Shown: positions 54,271 through 63,522 of the stretch, piece by piece
Layout of the letters: every line of letters starts with the position of its first letter
Position numbering within the stretch: the stretch's first letter is position 1
Assembly: GCA_027486655.1 (NCBI GenBank)
Contig: JAIXOR010000086.1
Coordinates: 124,001 to 188,000, forward strand
Origin: Verrucomicrobiaceae bacterium
GTDB lineage: Bacteria; Verrucomicrobiota; Verrucomicrobiia; Verrucomicrobiales; Akkermansiaceae
Length of the DNA: 64,000 nt
Reading direction: 5' to 3'
Translations under genes and position numbers: made by a program
The notes under the pieces: model-generated
Told to the model about the DNA's origin: nothing
What the model saw: only the letters and a program-made list of their open reading frames with translations
Databases searched by the model: none

Positions 54271-56187
54271 TCACTTGAGATCAGAGAGAAAGCCAACGAT
54301 GGCTCCCTGGACGTGCGGGCTGGCGAGATTTCCGAGGTGGCCACCGTCCGGGAACACCCTGAGGTTTTCACGACCCAGGGTGGAGCCGAGCCAGGCAAGG
54401 TCTCCTGGAGCCAGAAGGAAGTCGTTGCGATTGGTGATGACCCGCGCCTTCGATTGACTGCGCAAGGGCGCAGCGAAGTTCCTGAGGGTGACCTGCCGCT
54501 GGAACTCAGCCTGGCTGATTCCCTTGGAAGCGAGATAGGGAACCGCGAAGATGCGGACGTAGTCCTTGAACGAGTAATCCATGATCTCCTCGTAAGCCGG
54601 CTCCCTGCGCCACTTCGAGAGCGGGGTTTGCAGAATACCGAGGTTTTCCCGCGTCTGGCTGCTGAAGATGATGTCGCGAAGGGTCAGGCGGAAATTCGCG
54701 CCGATGAGAAACTTCGACTCGATCGCATCAAACGGCGGAGCCGCCAGTGCGGACGGGGGCAGGGCGGTGAGCCCGCCGACCTTGTGAACGGCATTGTTGA
54801 CCCGTTGCTGCCTGCGGTCCGCAGGCCAGGCGAGCGGAGCATCGTGGAAGCTGTCCACGCACTCGACTCCGTGATGGAGGCTGATCGGCGTGTTGATGCC
54901 GATGTAGCGGTCGAAGCGGAGAAGGTCTGCCGCCTGCCGTTTTTCGTGGGCGGCGAGATAGAGTGCTTGATAGCCGCCCATCGAGCAGCCGACCAGCGCA
55001 CGTTTGCCGAGACGCTCCGGGTGCTGCTTTTCCAGACTGCGGTCGATCGCCGTGAGGGCCGTCAGGAGGTCACCCGTATCCGTCGGCGGATAGGCGGGGA
55101 TCGCGGCGGTCGACGCGTTCTCCATGAACTCCGGGTGGAACACGCTGGCCACGGCGACCACGCTGAATCCATTCTGATAGAGCGCCTCGGCGACGGAAAG
55201 GGTGGTGGTGGAGAGCCGGTGGGAACCGAGCCCGGGCGTGACGTAGACAAGGGGTGCCTTGTGCTTCTGGAGCCAGACATTGAAAGCAAGCCTGCGTCCG
55301 GTCGTGGGAACGACCACGCTTGTCTGCCGTCCGGCATGGGCGAAGCCCGGGTTCTTCGTCTGAATGGCGGCCACTGCCAGCGTCTGCAGGGTGGCCGGGT
55401 CCCGAGGTCCGCGCAAGGTCCAGTCGGGAGCTTCATCCTTGGAGATGTAGGACCAGGCCAGGCGGGTAAGCGAATAGGGATCCGCCTCGGAGCGGACCAT
55501 CCGCGCGGTCTCGCCGCTGCGTTCGGTGATACGGTTGTAGGTGGTGCCGTAGGAGATCCTGCGATAAACGCCCACGTAGTTCCAGGGCTCCGTGGCTTCA
55601 TCGAGAACGCTGCCGGTGGCGCTGCAATCGTCGCTTGGTCCGAGGAACGGGAGCATGACGTAGGTGGATGGTTTCCAGCCCCAACCCTTGAAGGTCTGTG
55701 CGAAATCCGCGCCGGGTTTGGGCATATTCCACCTTGATGCCACGTCGAAGAATCCGGCCACGCCCACGGTGCTGTTGGTGAGGAAACGCAGCGAATCGTC
55801 GCCAGCGTCCTTCCAACGGCCTTGCAGCGTCTCATTCACCAGGCGGCCGGGGTAGAGCACGTTGTGGCTGAAATGGTTGATCGACGAGCGGACCGGCCTC
55901 GGCACGATTGTCTGATAGACACGTCCGGTTGGTTCGATCACGCCAAGCAGGAGGCCCCGGTTCAATCCCCACACCCCGCGGTTCACGGGTTCGAGGGGAT
56001 CCGCGAGGAAGTCCGGAAGGATGGCCGGGGCCTGGGGCCTGCGCGCCTGGACCTGCGGCGGTGGCCCGGCCGTGGGGGAACACGAGGAAGCCCAACCCAT
56101 GGCAAGGATCGAAGTGGTCCGCAGGGCTTTTCCGAACCGGGAGGAGCGGCGGTGCTTAGGGAGGGAACGGGAAACTCGGATGGACAT
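54271..56187 (-). CDS. MlaA (VacJ) lipoprotein fused to an alpha/beta-hydrolase
   Basis: This is a 638-residue two-domain protein. Residues 1-35 form a signal with a weak lipobox (ASSC, C36). Residues about 60-215 are MlaA (DPLEPVNRGVWGLNRGLL, FLTNSTVGVAGFFDVAS, and YVMLPFLGPS), the outer-membrane lipoprotein that removes phospholipids from the outer leaflet. Residues about 285-638 are an alpha/beta-hydrolase with the nucleophile elbow GCSMGG (S402), a candidate acid D589 and H617 in DGGHLGN. I use ATG 56187. No other mla gene adjoins it. Expected in the outer membrane or periplasm, possibly degrading lipids it extracts. Confidence 0.88.
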   Translation of the reverse strand: MSIRVSRSLPKHRRSSRFGKALRTTSILAMGWASSCSPTAGPPPQVQARRPQAPAILPDFLADPLEPVNRGVWGLNRGLLLGVIEPTGRVYQTIVPRPVRSSINHFSHNVLYPGRLVNETLQGRWKDAGDDSLRFLTNSTVGVAGFFDVASRWNMPKPGADFAQTFKGWGWKPSTYVMLPFLGPSDDCSATGSVLDEATEPWNYVGVYRRISYGTTYNRITERSGETARMVRSEADPYSLTRLAWSYISKDEAPDWTLRGPRDPATLQTLAVAAIQTKNPGFAHAGRQTSVVVPTTGRRLAFNVWLQKHKAPLVYVTPGLGSHRLSTTTLSVAEALYQNGFSVVAVASVFHPEFMENASTAAIPAYPPTDTGDLLTALTAIDRSLEKQHPERLGKRALVGCSMGGYQALYLAAHEKRQAADLLRFDRYIGINTPISLHHGVECVDSFHDAPLAWPADRRQQRVNNAVHKVGGLTALPPSALAAPPFDAIESKFLIGANFRLTLRDIIFSSQTRENLGILQTPLSKWRREPAYEEIMDYSFKDYVRIFAVPYLASKGISQAEFQRQVTLRNFAAPLRSQSKARVITNRNDFLLAPGDLAWLGSTLGRENLRVFPDGGHLGNLASPHVQGAIVGFLSDLK

Positions 56188-56338
56188 GGGTGCGCCGGAA
56201 TCAAAGGACATCCCGCAAGGCAACGCAATCCTGCGCACCTGCGGGGCGGCCATCATCGGACGGAAAACCCTCCACGCAAGGGGAAAGCGGACGAATCCCG
56301 CCTGAATGCCCCTGCGTGGTGATCTGCCGGCTGCGAAA

Positions 56339-59300
56339 TCAAGCGAGGGTGATTTTCACCAGAAGGTCATCGCTGTCCACCTGGTCGCCCTTCTTGACGA
56401 GCACTTCCGCGATGGTGCCATCGCCACCAGCGCTGACGGTGGTGAGCATTTTCATCGCTTCGAGCACCACCAGTTTGTCGCCCGCCTTGACCTCCTGACC
56501 AACGGAAACCGCCACCTCGGTGACCATGCCCGGCATCGGTGCGCAGGCTTGCGACGGGTCGTTGGCATCGCCCTTCACACGGCTGGCTTTGGAGACCGAC
56601 TTGAGCGACTTGTCCAGCACCACGGACTCGCGGGGCATGCCGTTGAGTTCGTAGAAAAGGGCGCGGCGTCCGGAGCTGTCCGCTTCACCGATCGAGATGA
56701 GCTTGATGATGAGGATCTTGCCGGGATCGATCTCGATCTCGATCTCCTCTCCAATCTGAAGCCCGTAGAAGAAGGCGGGAGTGGGCAGGCCGCTGAGGTC
56801 GTCGTATTGGTTCTTGAACGCGGTGAAGTCGGCAAACACCTGAGGATACATCAGGTGCGAGTAGAGATCGTCCTCGTTTGCCGCACGACCCAGCTTGGTG
56901 GAAAGCTCGGTGCGGGTGGCTTCGAGATCGACGGGTTCGGCAAGTTCTCCTGGGCGTTTGGTGGTGGCCTTGCGGTTGCCGAGAACGACCTTCTGCACCT
57001 CGGCGGGCCAACCGCCGTCGGGCTGTCCGAGACCGCCGGCGAGCATGTCGATGACGGATTCCGGGAAATCGATTGTGCCCGGCTTGAGATTGGGCACATC
57101 GGCCGCCTTGATGCCACGGGTGACAAGGAACATGCACATGTCACCCACCACCTTGGAGGAGGGGGTGACCTTGACGATGTCGCCGAAGAGTTGGTTCACC
57201 TCGGCGTAGGTGCGGGCGATTTCGCGCCAGCGGTGGCCGAGGCCCATGGCATTGGCCTGCTCGCGGAGGTTCGTGTACTGGCCGCCGGGCATTTCGTGTT
57301 CATAAACCTCCGCCGTGCCGGAGCGCGGGGCGGAGTCGAAGGGTTTGTAGAATCCGAGCACCTCTTCCCAATAGTCGGAGAACTCGTTGAGCGAATCGAA
57401 GTCCAGCCCGGGATCGCGCTCGGTCTTGGCGAGGGCGGAGGAGACCGAGTTGAGATTCGGCTGTGAGGTCGATCCGGACATCGAGGCGATCGCGAGGTCC
57501 ACGATATCGACTCCGGCGTCGCTGGCGGCGAGCACGGAAGCGGCGTTCAGGCCCGAGGTGTCATGGGTGTGGAAATGGATGGGAATGCCGATCTCCTGTT
57601 TGAGCGCGGTGACCAGCTTGCGGGCGGCGAGCGGTTTGCAAAGGCCGGCCATGTCTTTGATGGCGAGGATGTGGGCTCCCATCTTCTCGACTTCCCTGGC
57701 CTTCTCGACGTAATATTTGAGCGAATACTTGTCCCGCTTCTCGTCGTTGATGTCGCCGGTATAACAGATCGCGGCCTCGCAAAGCACCTTGCCGTGCTCG
57801 CGTGCGGCCTGCATGGCCACCTGCATGTTGGGAAGGTAATTGAGCGAATCGAAGATCCGGAAGATGTCCATGCCCGAGTCCGCCGAGTGCTTCACGAATC
57901 CGGCGACCACATTGTCCGGATAGTTCGAGTAACCCACCGCATTGGAGCCGCGGAAGAGCATCTGGAAGCAAAGGTTCGGGATCTTTTCGCGCAGGCGGCG
58001 CAGCCGGTCCCAGGGGCACTCGGAGAGGAAGCGCATCGCCGTGTCGAAGGTGGCTCCACCCCACATTTCCAACGAGAAAAGCTGGGGCAGACGATGGGCG
58101 ATCGCCTCGGCCACGCGGAGCATGTCGTAGGAACGCATGCGGGTGGCGATGAGCGACTGGTGGGCGTCGCGAAGCGTGGTGTCGGTGATCAGCAGGCGCT
58201 TTTCATCGAGGATCCATTTGGAGAATTGATCCGGGCCGAGTTCGCGGAGCAGGTCGCGGGTTCCCTTGGGCACCTCGGCATGGTGTTCGATGACGAGCGA
58301 GTCCGGCACATGCGCCTTGGGCATGGCGGCCGCGGGTTTCCAGCCTTTGGCGGTGGCGTTGCCGTTGATGGTGATGTCCGAGAGGTAGGAAAGCGTCCTC
58401 GTGGCCCGGTCGCGGCGGGTGCGGAACTGGAACAGCTCGGTCTTGGTATCGATCAGCTTGGTGTGTGCCTGGCCGGAGCGGAAGGTGTCGTCCGCGATGA
58501 CGTTCTCCAGGAAGGGAATGTTGGTCTTCACCCCGCGGATGCGGAACTCGCGCAGGGCGCGGTCCATCCGTTGGCAGGCCATCGGGAAATCCCGGCCCAT
58601 CGCGGTGATCTTCACCAGCATCGAGTCGTAATACGGCGTGACCACCGAACCCGCGTCTCCCGATGCGGCGTCCAGACGGATGCCGAAACCGGCGGCCGAG
58701 CGGTAGTTGAGAATGCGTCCGTAGTCCGGCGCAAAACCCTTCTGTGGGTCCTCCGTGGTGACGCGGCATTGGATGGCGAAGCCGTTGCACGGGATTTCGT
58801 CCTGCGGAGGGATCGCCACCTCGCCGCCGAAAAGCGGACTGCCCTGAGCGATGAGGATTTGCGAGCGGACGAGGTCGATGCCGGTCACGCACTCGGTCAC
58901 GGTGTGTTCGACCTGGATGCGCGGGTTCATCTCGATGAAGAACCAGTCGTTCTTGTCCATGTCGTAGAGGAACTCGACGGTGCCCGCATTGTTGTAGCCG
59001 ATGCCTTTGGCGAGAGCCACGGCGGCGTCGCAGAGCTCCTTGCGCACCTTCGGATCCAGGTTCATCGCCGGGGCGACCTCGACGACCTTCTGATAGCGGC
59101 GCTGCACCGAGCAATCGCGCTCATGCAGGTGGACGACGTTGCCGTGCTGGTCCCCGAGGATCTGCACCTCGATGTGTTTCGCACGGGAAATGTAACGCTC
59201 GAGGAAAACCGCGGGATTGCCGAAGGCATTGAGCGCCTCGTTCTGGGCCTCCGCCAGCAAGCCGGGAAGCTGCGAGGGTTTCTCGACCACGCGCATGCCA

Positions 59301-59818
59301 CGGCCGCCGCCGCCGAAGGCCGCCTTGATGATGAGTGGAAATCCGATCTCGTGCGCCACAGTGAGCGCCTCGTCGGGATCGGTGATGGGCTCCTCGGTGC
59401 CAGGGAGCGTGGGAACTTGGAACTTGTGCGCCAACGTGCGGGCGGCGGTCTTGTCCCCCATGTTTTCCAGGAGTTCCGGAGAGGGACCGATGAAGATGAT
59501 GCCCTCACGCGCGCAGGCCCGGGCGAAGGCGGCGTTTTCCGAAAGGAAGCCGTAGCCCGGGTGGATCATCGTCACGCCCTTTTGCTTGGCGAGGGCGACG
59601 ATGCCCTCGACGTCCAGATAGGCACCCACCGGGCCCTTCGAGGCATCGAGCTGATAGGCTTCGTCCGCCTTGAAGCGGTGGATCGAGAAGCGGTCCTCCT
59701 CGGCAAAGATGGAAACCGTGCGCAAACCGAGTTCGTTCGCGGCACGGAAGATGCGGATCGCGATTTCGCCGCGGTTCGCGGCCATGAGTTTTCCGGGTCG
59801 AATGGGCTTTTCGGACAT
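56339..59818 (-). CDS. pyc: pyruvate carboxylase
   Basis: This is a 1159-residue single-chain biotin enzyme that makes oxaloacetate from pyruvate and bicarbonate. It contains a biotin carboxylase domain (KAAFGGGGRGMRVV, ATP-grasp), a carboxyltransferase domain (DTTLRDAHQSLIATRM), and a C-terminal biotinyl domain with the lysine in LEAMKML. I use ATG 59818 (MSEKPIRPGKLM); the frame is open upstream but without homology. It is anaplerotic. Confidence 0.97.
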   Translation of the reverse strand: MSEKPIRPGKLMAANRGEIAIRIFRAANELGLRTVSIFAEEDRFSIHRFKADEAYQLDASKGPVGAYLDVEGIVALAKQKGVTMIHPGYGFLSENAAFARACAREGIIFIGPSPELLENMGDKTAARTLAHKFQVPTLPGTEEPITDPDEALTVAHEIGFPLIIKAAFGGGGRGMRVVEKPSQLPGLLAEAQNEALNAFGNPAVFLERYISRAKHIEVQILGDQHGNVVHLHERDCSVQRRYQKVVEVAPAMNLDPKVRKELCDAAVALAKGIGYNNAGTVEFLYDMDKNDWFFIEMNPRIQVEHTVTECVTGIDLVRSQILIAQGSPLFGGEVAIPPQDEIPCNGFAIQCRVTTEDPQKGFAPDYGRILNYRSAAGFGIRLDAASGDAGSVVTPYYDSMLVKITAMGRDFPMACQRMDRALREFRIRGVKTNIPFLENVIADDTFRSGQAHTKLIDTKTELFQFRTRRDRATRTLSYLSDITINGNATAKGWKPAAAMPKAHVPDSLVIEHHAEVPKGTRDLLRELGPDQFSKWILDEKRLLITDTTLRDAHQSLIATRMRSYDMLRVAEAIAHRLPQLFSLEMWGGATFDTAMRFLSECPWDRLRRLREKIPNLCFQMLFRGSNAVGYSNYPDNVVAGFVKHSADSGMDIFRIFDSLNYLPNMQVAMQAAREHGKVLCEAAICYTGDINDEKRDKYSLKYYVEKAREVEKMGAHILAIKDMAGLCKPLAARKLVTALKQEIGIPIHFHTHDTSGLNAASVLAASDAGVDIVDLAIASMSGSTSQPNLNSVSSALAKTERDPGLDFDSLNEFSDYWEEVLGFYKPFDSAPRSGTAEVYEHEMPGGQYTNLREQANAMGLGHRWREIARTYAEVNQLFGDIVKVTPSSKVVGDMCMFLVTRGIKAADVPNLKPGTIDFPESVIDMLAGGLGQPDGGWPAEVQKVVLGNRKATTKRPGELAEPVDLEATRTELSTKLGRAANEDDLYSHLMYPQVFADFTAFKNQYDDLSGLPTPAFFYGLQIGEEIEIEIDPGKILIIKLISIGEADSSGRRALFYELNGMPRESVVLDKSLKSVSKASRVKGDANDPSQACAPMPGMVTEVAVSVGQEVKAGDKLVVLEAMKMLTTVSAGGDGTIAEVLVKKGDQVDSDDLLVKITLA

Positions 59819-59888
59819 GTGTGCGGGCTGTCTTAGGGGGGGGGATTGCCGGAGTGAAGAGAAATCCGAAGCCCCCCATGAAAACGGC

Positions 59889-61148
59889 TCAACCCCGGTT
59901 CCAGGATGGCAAGGTCTCTGCAAGAATCTTCATGATCCTCGCCCGCTCCGGGCCCCGGAGGTCCGGGTGGCTGCCCGAACCGGGCGGCGCGGTCAGGACC
60001 TCCCGCAGTTTGGCCATAACGGCCGATTCCAGCCGGTCCGGCATGGACTCGAAGGCCTTGGAATACACCATGAACGAACAGCGGTGCTTGAAAAGGCGGG
60101 TATGCAGCTGGAAGTCCGCCAGCGATCGGCCATCCCGCGATTTCGGGAAGCGCCTGGCGAAGGCCTCCTGAAACGCCGGATCCCCCTCGATCCCGCCCTC
60201 GCCGGGGTCCGCTTCTCGGGCAAAGAGGAGCGCATCCACGATCTTGACCGCCGCCGCATCCGCCTGCCGACCGGCTCCACCTTGATCCGGGTCTCTGGTG
60301 GGATCCAGCGATTTTTCCAGCCAACTCACCCGCCGGTAGTTCATCGAGGCGGATGTGATCAGGTTCTGGACGCGGCATTGGTGTTCGAGGATCATCAGGG
60401 CGACCACATCGCTGGTGCTGCGGAGATAGCGGGTGGGTTCGACTTTTCCAGCCACGCTGGAAAGTTCCGGGGATGGGGTGGGGGCTTCGCGTCCTGCATC
60501 TTCCGCGTAGGTGCGGTTTCCCAAATGGGGCTTTCCGATCCGTCCTGTCACATAATACCCGCCCCAGCGCTCCTCGATGGGGCTTTCGTGATCGATCTGA
60601 TAGGTGCCCAATGGCAGGATCGGCTGCCCCGATGCATCGGGAAACACCGAGCGCACCAACACGCCGGGAACCGACTCGGTCCGTGCGGTGCCGTGGCATG
60701 AAAGGCAGTCCGAGCTGTCCCGCTCCACCCTCATCGGCGCTTCGCCCAGACCGCCGCTGACGAGATAGAACACCTGGCCAAGGAGCGGGTCATGGGCCGC
60801 CACCTCGATGTCGCCTCCGGGGACGTAACCGACGTAGGAGTTTTCGTTGAAAAACAGGCAGCGCGGATTTCCCGGATGAATCAGCGAGTTCTGTTTGCTG
60901 GTCTTGGAAAATACGAGCACCTGCGACTCTTCGGGGATCTCCAACAGTTTCAAAACGAAGCGCAACCGATCCAGAGGCGACATCGCCGTGATTCGCCGTC
61001 CCTCACGGATTTCGGTCTCCAGACGACCCACCGGGCCGGAGGCGGACGTCTCCGAATAGCGAACCGGCGGCAGCTCCCAGGGATCCGTCGCTCCTGCCAG
61101 CATTCCGATGAGACCGGCGAAGGCCACACACCCGATTCTCCAACTCAT
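59889..61148 (-). CDS. exported monoheme c-type protein, function unknown
   Basis: This is a 419-residue protein with a signal peptide (MSWRIGCVAFAGLIGMLAGA) and one heme c motif (CLSCH). The surrounding DDVYLVSGGLGEAPMRVERD-like segment and VRSVFPDASGQPILPLGTYQ are conserved-looking but I do not recognise a named family. Similar long single-CxxCH proteins occur in Planctomycetota and Verrucomicrobiota. I use ATG 61148 rather than one further upstream. It lies 70 bp before pyc on the same strand. Confidence 0.75.
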   Translation of the reverse strand: MSWRIGCVAFAGLIGMLAGATDPWELPPVRYSETSASGPVGRLETEIREGRRITAMSPLDRLRFVLKLLEIPEESQVLVFSKTSKQNSLIHPGNPRCLFFNENSYVGYVPGGDIEVAAHDPLLGQVFYLVSGGLGEAPMRVERDSSDCLSCHGTARTESVPGVLVRSVFPDASGQPILPLGTYQIDHESPIEERWGGYYVTGRIGKPHLGNRTYAEDAGREAPTPSPELSSVAGKVEPTRYLRSTSDVVALMILEHQCRVQNLITSASMNYRRVSWLEKSLDPTRDPDQGGAGRQADAAAVKIVDALLFAREADPGEGGIEGDPAFQEAFARRFPKSRDGRSLADFQLHTRLFKHRCSFMVYSKAFESMPDRLESAVMAKLREVLTAPPGSGSHPDLRGPERARIMKILAETLPSWNRG

Positions 61149-61189
61149 ACTCGTAGATTTACGCCGCCAAACCCGCCAACCTTGCGTGC

Positions 61190-62665
61190 TCAGGGTCGGC
61201 TGGTGATCTCGGAAAGCAGGGTCGCAAGGCGGGTGCACAGTTCGGGCTGGGACTCCGCGAGATTGTCGGTCTCGCCCGGATCCTTGGACAATTGATAGAG
61301 CTGGGGCCGCCCGCTGTTGCCGGAGCGCATGTCCTTGAAGGTCGGCGCGCCCTTGGACGCGGGGATGAATTTCCAGTCCCCCTCGCGCAGGGCAAGGCCG
61401 GACATCCCGTGCTGGACGACGTGGCTGCGGCCGGTCCGGTTTTTCCCTAACAGGACGTCGAGCGCATCCAGCCCGTCTCCCGGTGGCGGCCGGTGCCCGA
61501 CGAGCGCGGCGAAGGTGGCGGTGAAATCCACCTGCGAGAAAAGCGCATCGCTCACCCCCGTGGAAATCCGCCCCGGCCAGGAAACGATCATCGGCACGCG
61601 GGTGCCGGCTTCGAGCTTGGAATACTTGCCGCCACTCAGCGGGCCGGCGGGCTTGTGGTCCCCGTTCATCGCCACCGCACCATCCTCGTAGCCGTCGTCG
61701 AGGACCGGTCCGTTGTCACTGCTGAGGATGATCAGGGTGTTTTCTAACAGTTTCAACCGTTCAAGCCGTTCCACCACGGCCCCCACATGCGAGTCGAGCT
61801 GGACGATCGCATCCCCGCGCGGTCCGAGGCCGGATTTTCCGACAAAACGGGCCGCCGGAACCCGCGGGACGTGCGGCTCGTGAAGCGCGAAAAAGAGGAA
61901 GAAGGGCCGCTCCTTTTCCCGCTCGATGAACTTCAGGGCCTGGGCGGTGAATTCATCGCCAAGCTCGTCATCCTTCCACATGGCCTTCGCGCCTCCCGAC
62001 ATGAAACCGATGCGGCTCACCCCGTGGGTGATGGTGTCGCTGTGCTGGTCGTCCGCGCCGAACTTCCGTTGGCCGGGGTTTTCACGCCCGGTGGGCAGGT
62101 TGCCGACCTTCTGCTTGTAACTCACCTGGATGGGGTCCGCGGGGTCGAGGTTGCGGACTCGGTCGTTCTCCACGTAAACGGTGGGCACGCGATCCCCGGT
62201 GGCGGCCATGATGAAGCAGTGGTCGAAGCCGATCTGCTGCGGCCCCGCCTTGATGGATGCATTCCAGTCCACCGGCTCGCTCGCGGTCCCGAGACCGAGG
62301 TGCCATTTGCCGACCACGCCAGTCCGGTATCCGGCCGCTTTCAAGACCGAGGCGAGCGTGGGACTGCCCGGTGGAATGATCATCGATGCGTCACCCGGCA
62401 GGATGCCCGTGCCCTCCCGCTTCCAGGGATAGCGGCCGGTGAGCAGTGCATAGCGGGAGGGGGTGCAGGTCGAGGACGTGGCATAAGCCGAGGTGAAACG
62501 CATGCCGTTTGCCGCGAGCCGGTCGATGTGGGGGGTGGGGATGGACCTGCCTCCATAACATCCCGGGTCGCCATATCCGAGGTCGTCCGCGTAGATGAGG
62601 ATGATGTTGGGTGCGGCCGCGGCTTGGAGGATGAGCGCCGGAAGGATGAGGAGCTTGCGGATCAT
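61190..62665 (-). CDS. secreted formylglycine sulfatase
   Basis: This is a 491-residue arylsulfatase-type enzyme. A signal peptide (MIRKLLILPALILQAAA) precedes the alkaline-phosphatase fold. The sulfatase signature CTPSR (in SSTCTPSRYALLTGRY) holds the cysteine matured to formylglycine; DDLGYGDPG and the FALHEPHVP block hold metal-site residues. I start at ATG 62665. ATG 62692 (MKHGLP) overlaps the pseudopilin stop (ATGA) and is an alternative. It is likely used on sulfated polysaccharides. No maturase gene is nearby. Confidence 0.93.
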   Translation of the reverse strand: MIRKLLILPALILQAAAAPNIILIYADDLGYGDPGCYGGRSIPTPHIDRLAANGMRFTSAYATSSTCTPSRYALLTGRYPWKREGTGILPGDASMIIPPGSPTLASVLKAAGYRTGVVGKWHLGLGTASEPVDWNASIKAGPQQIGFDHCFIMAATGDRVPTVYVENDRVRNLDPADPIQVSYKQKVGNLPTGRENPGQRKFGADDQHSDTITHGVSRIGFMSGGAKAMWKDDELGDEFTAQALKFIEREKERPFFLFFALHEPHVPRVPAARFVGKSGLGPRGDAIVQLDSHVGAVVERLERLKLLENTLIILSSDNGPVLDDGYEDGAVAMNGDHKPAGPLSGGKYSKLEAGTRVPMIVSWPGRISTGVSDALFSQVDFTATFAALVGHRPPPGDGLDALDVLLGKNRTGRSHVVQHGMSGLALREGDWKFIPASKGAPTFKDMRSGNSGRPQLYQLSKDPGETDNLAESQPELCTRLATLLSEITSRP

Positions 62666-62688
62666 GGAGGTGGATGGCAGCCCGTGTT

Positions 62689-63432
62689 TCATTCGAACCT
62701 GCGTTTGGGAATCGGGGTTCCGATCTGTTCGATGTGCCCGTCGAGAAACGAGGCGAGGGCCCTGCGGTCGTCCTGATAGAAAATGTTGTTCTTCGGAATG
62801 GTCTTGTCCTTCGGGATGGGGACGTAGGACTTGCCGTCCTCCTCGTTGAAGAATCCGTATCCGTAGGCCGCGTAGATGACCGACCCGGGATCGCTGAAAC
62901 TGGCGACCTTGAGAAACTGGCCCCACTTGTGAAGGTTGCTGTTGAATCCGATGGGCACCGGCAGTCCCGAGCCATCGTGATAGATTCGGGCTCCCTGCAG
63001 CATCGTGTTGGCCATGGTGTTGGAATCGGGAGTGTTGAACAGGTTGTCCAGCCTGCGTTCGAGCTCTTCCTTGAGTTTGCGTTGGTCGGTGATGGAGACC
63101 TCCGGAAAGAGATAGGGCTGGAGGCGGCCCCAGAACGAATTGCGGACCCAGGAATTGCCGCCGCCTTCCTTGGGGTCGCCGACCCAGCGCAGGGTGTTGA
63201 TGTCGCCGTTGTTCTCGATCGAATAGGCGGTACTCACCGCTGCGACCTGCCGAAGTGAGGAGAGTGCGTTGGCTTGATGGGCTTTTTTACGGACATTGGA
63301 AACAATCATCAGGATGAGTCCCGCGAGCACCACGACAATGGTGATCACAACAAGGACCTCCATCAGGGTGAATCCGCGGTCGCCCGGGCTTCCGGCCGAT
63401 TGGGAATGCGAGTGGGTTGGGTTGGGTTTCAT
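62689..63432 (-). CDS. type II secretion-like pseudopilin
   Basis: This is a 247-residue protein with a prepilin peptidase site (DRGFTLMEVLVVITIVVVLA), followed by a long soluble domain and ending with LASFLDGHIEQI, close to the H-X9-DG pattern of planctomycetal and verrucomicrobial pilin-like proteins. Such proteins are highly paralogous in these phyla. It overlaps or abuts the sulfatase start, so the two may be co-expressed. It may be a surface pseudopilus subunit. Confidence 0.88.
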   Translation of the reverse strand: MKPNPTHSHSQSAGSPGDRGFTLMEVLVVITIVVVLAGLILMIVSNVRKKAHQANALSSLRQVAAVSTAYSIENNGDINTLRWVGDPKEGGGNSWVRNSFWGRLQPYLFPEVSITDQRKLKEELERRLDNLFNTPDSNTMANTMLQGARIYHDGSGLPVPIGFNSNLHKWGQFLKVASFSDPGSVIYAAYGYGFFNEEDGKSYVPIPKDKTIPKNNIFYQDDRRALASFLDGHIEQIGTPIPKRRFE

Positions 63433-63522
63433 GGGAGGAGGGAAGTCAGCCAGGGCCGCCGACCGTGAAAAGGCCGGACGCCGGGTGAGGATGGGGCCGG
63501 AGAATCCGGATGGGTTTCCAGG

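Noticed and set aside
54313-55737. 474-codon plus-strand frame opposite the MlaA-hydrolase gene
   Set aside because: The minus strand has MlaA and hydrolase motifs; the plus frame is rich in Glu/Arg/Gly with no motif.
56731-56760. Short GATCTC tandem repeat
   Set aside because: It encodes alternating Glu-Ile in pyruvate carboxylase and is explained by the protein sequence.
57563-59836. 757-codon open frame on the plus strand opposite pyc
   Set aside because: It is exactly antisense to pyruvate carboxylase, has no recognisable domain, and has the composition expected of a GC-rich shadow frame.
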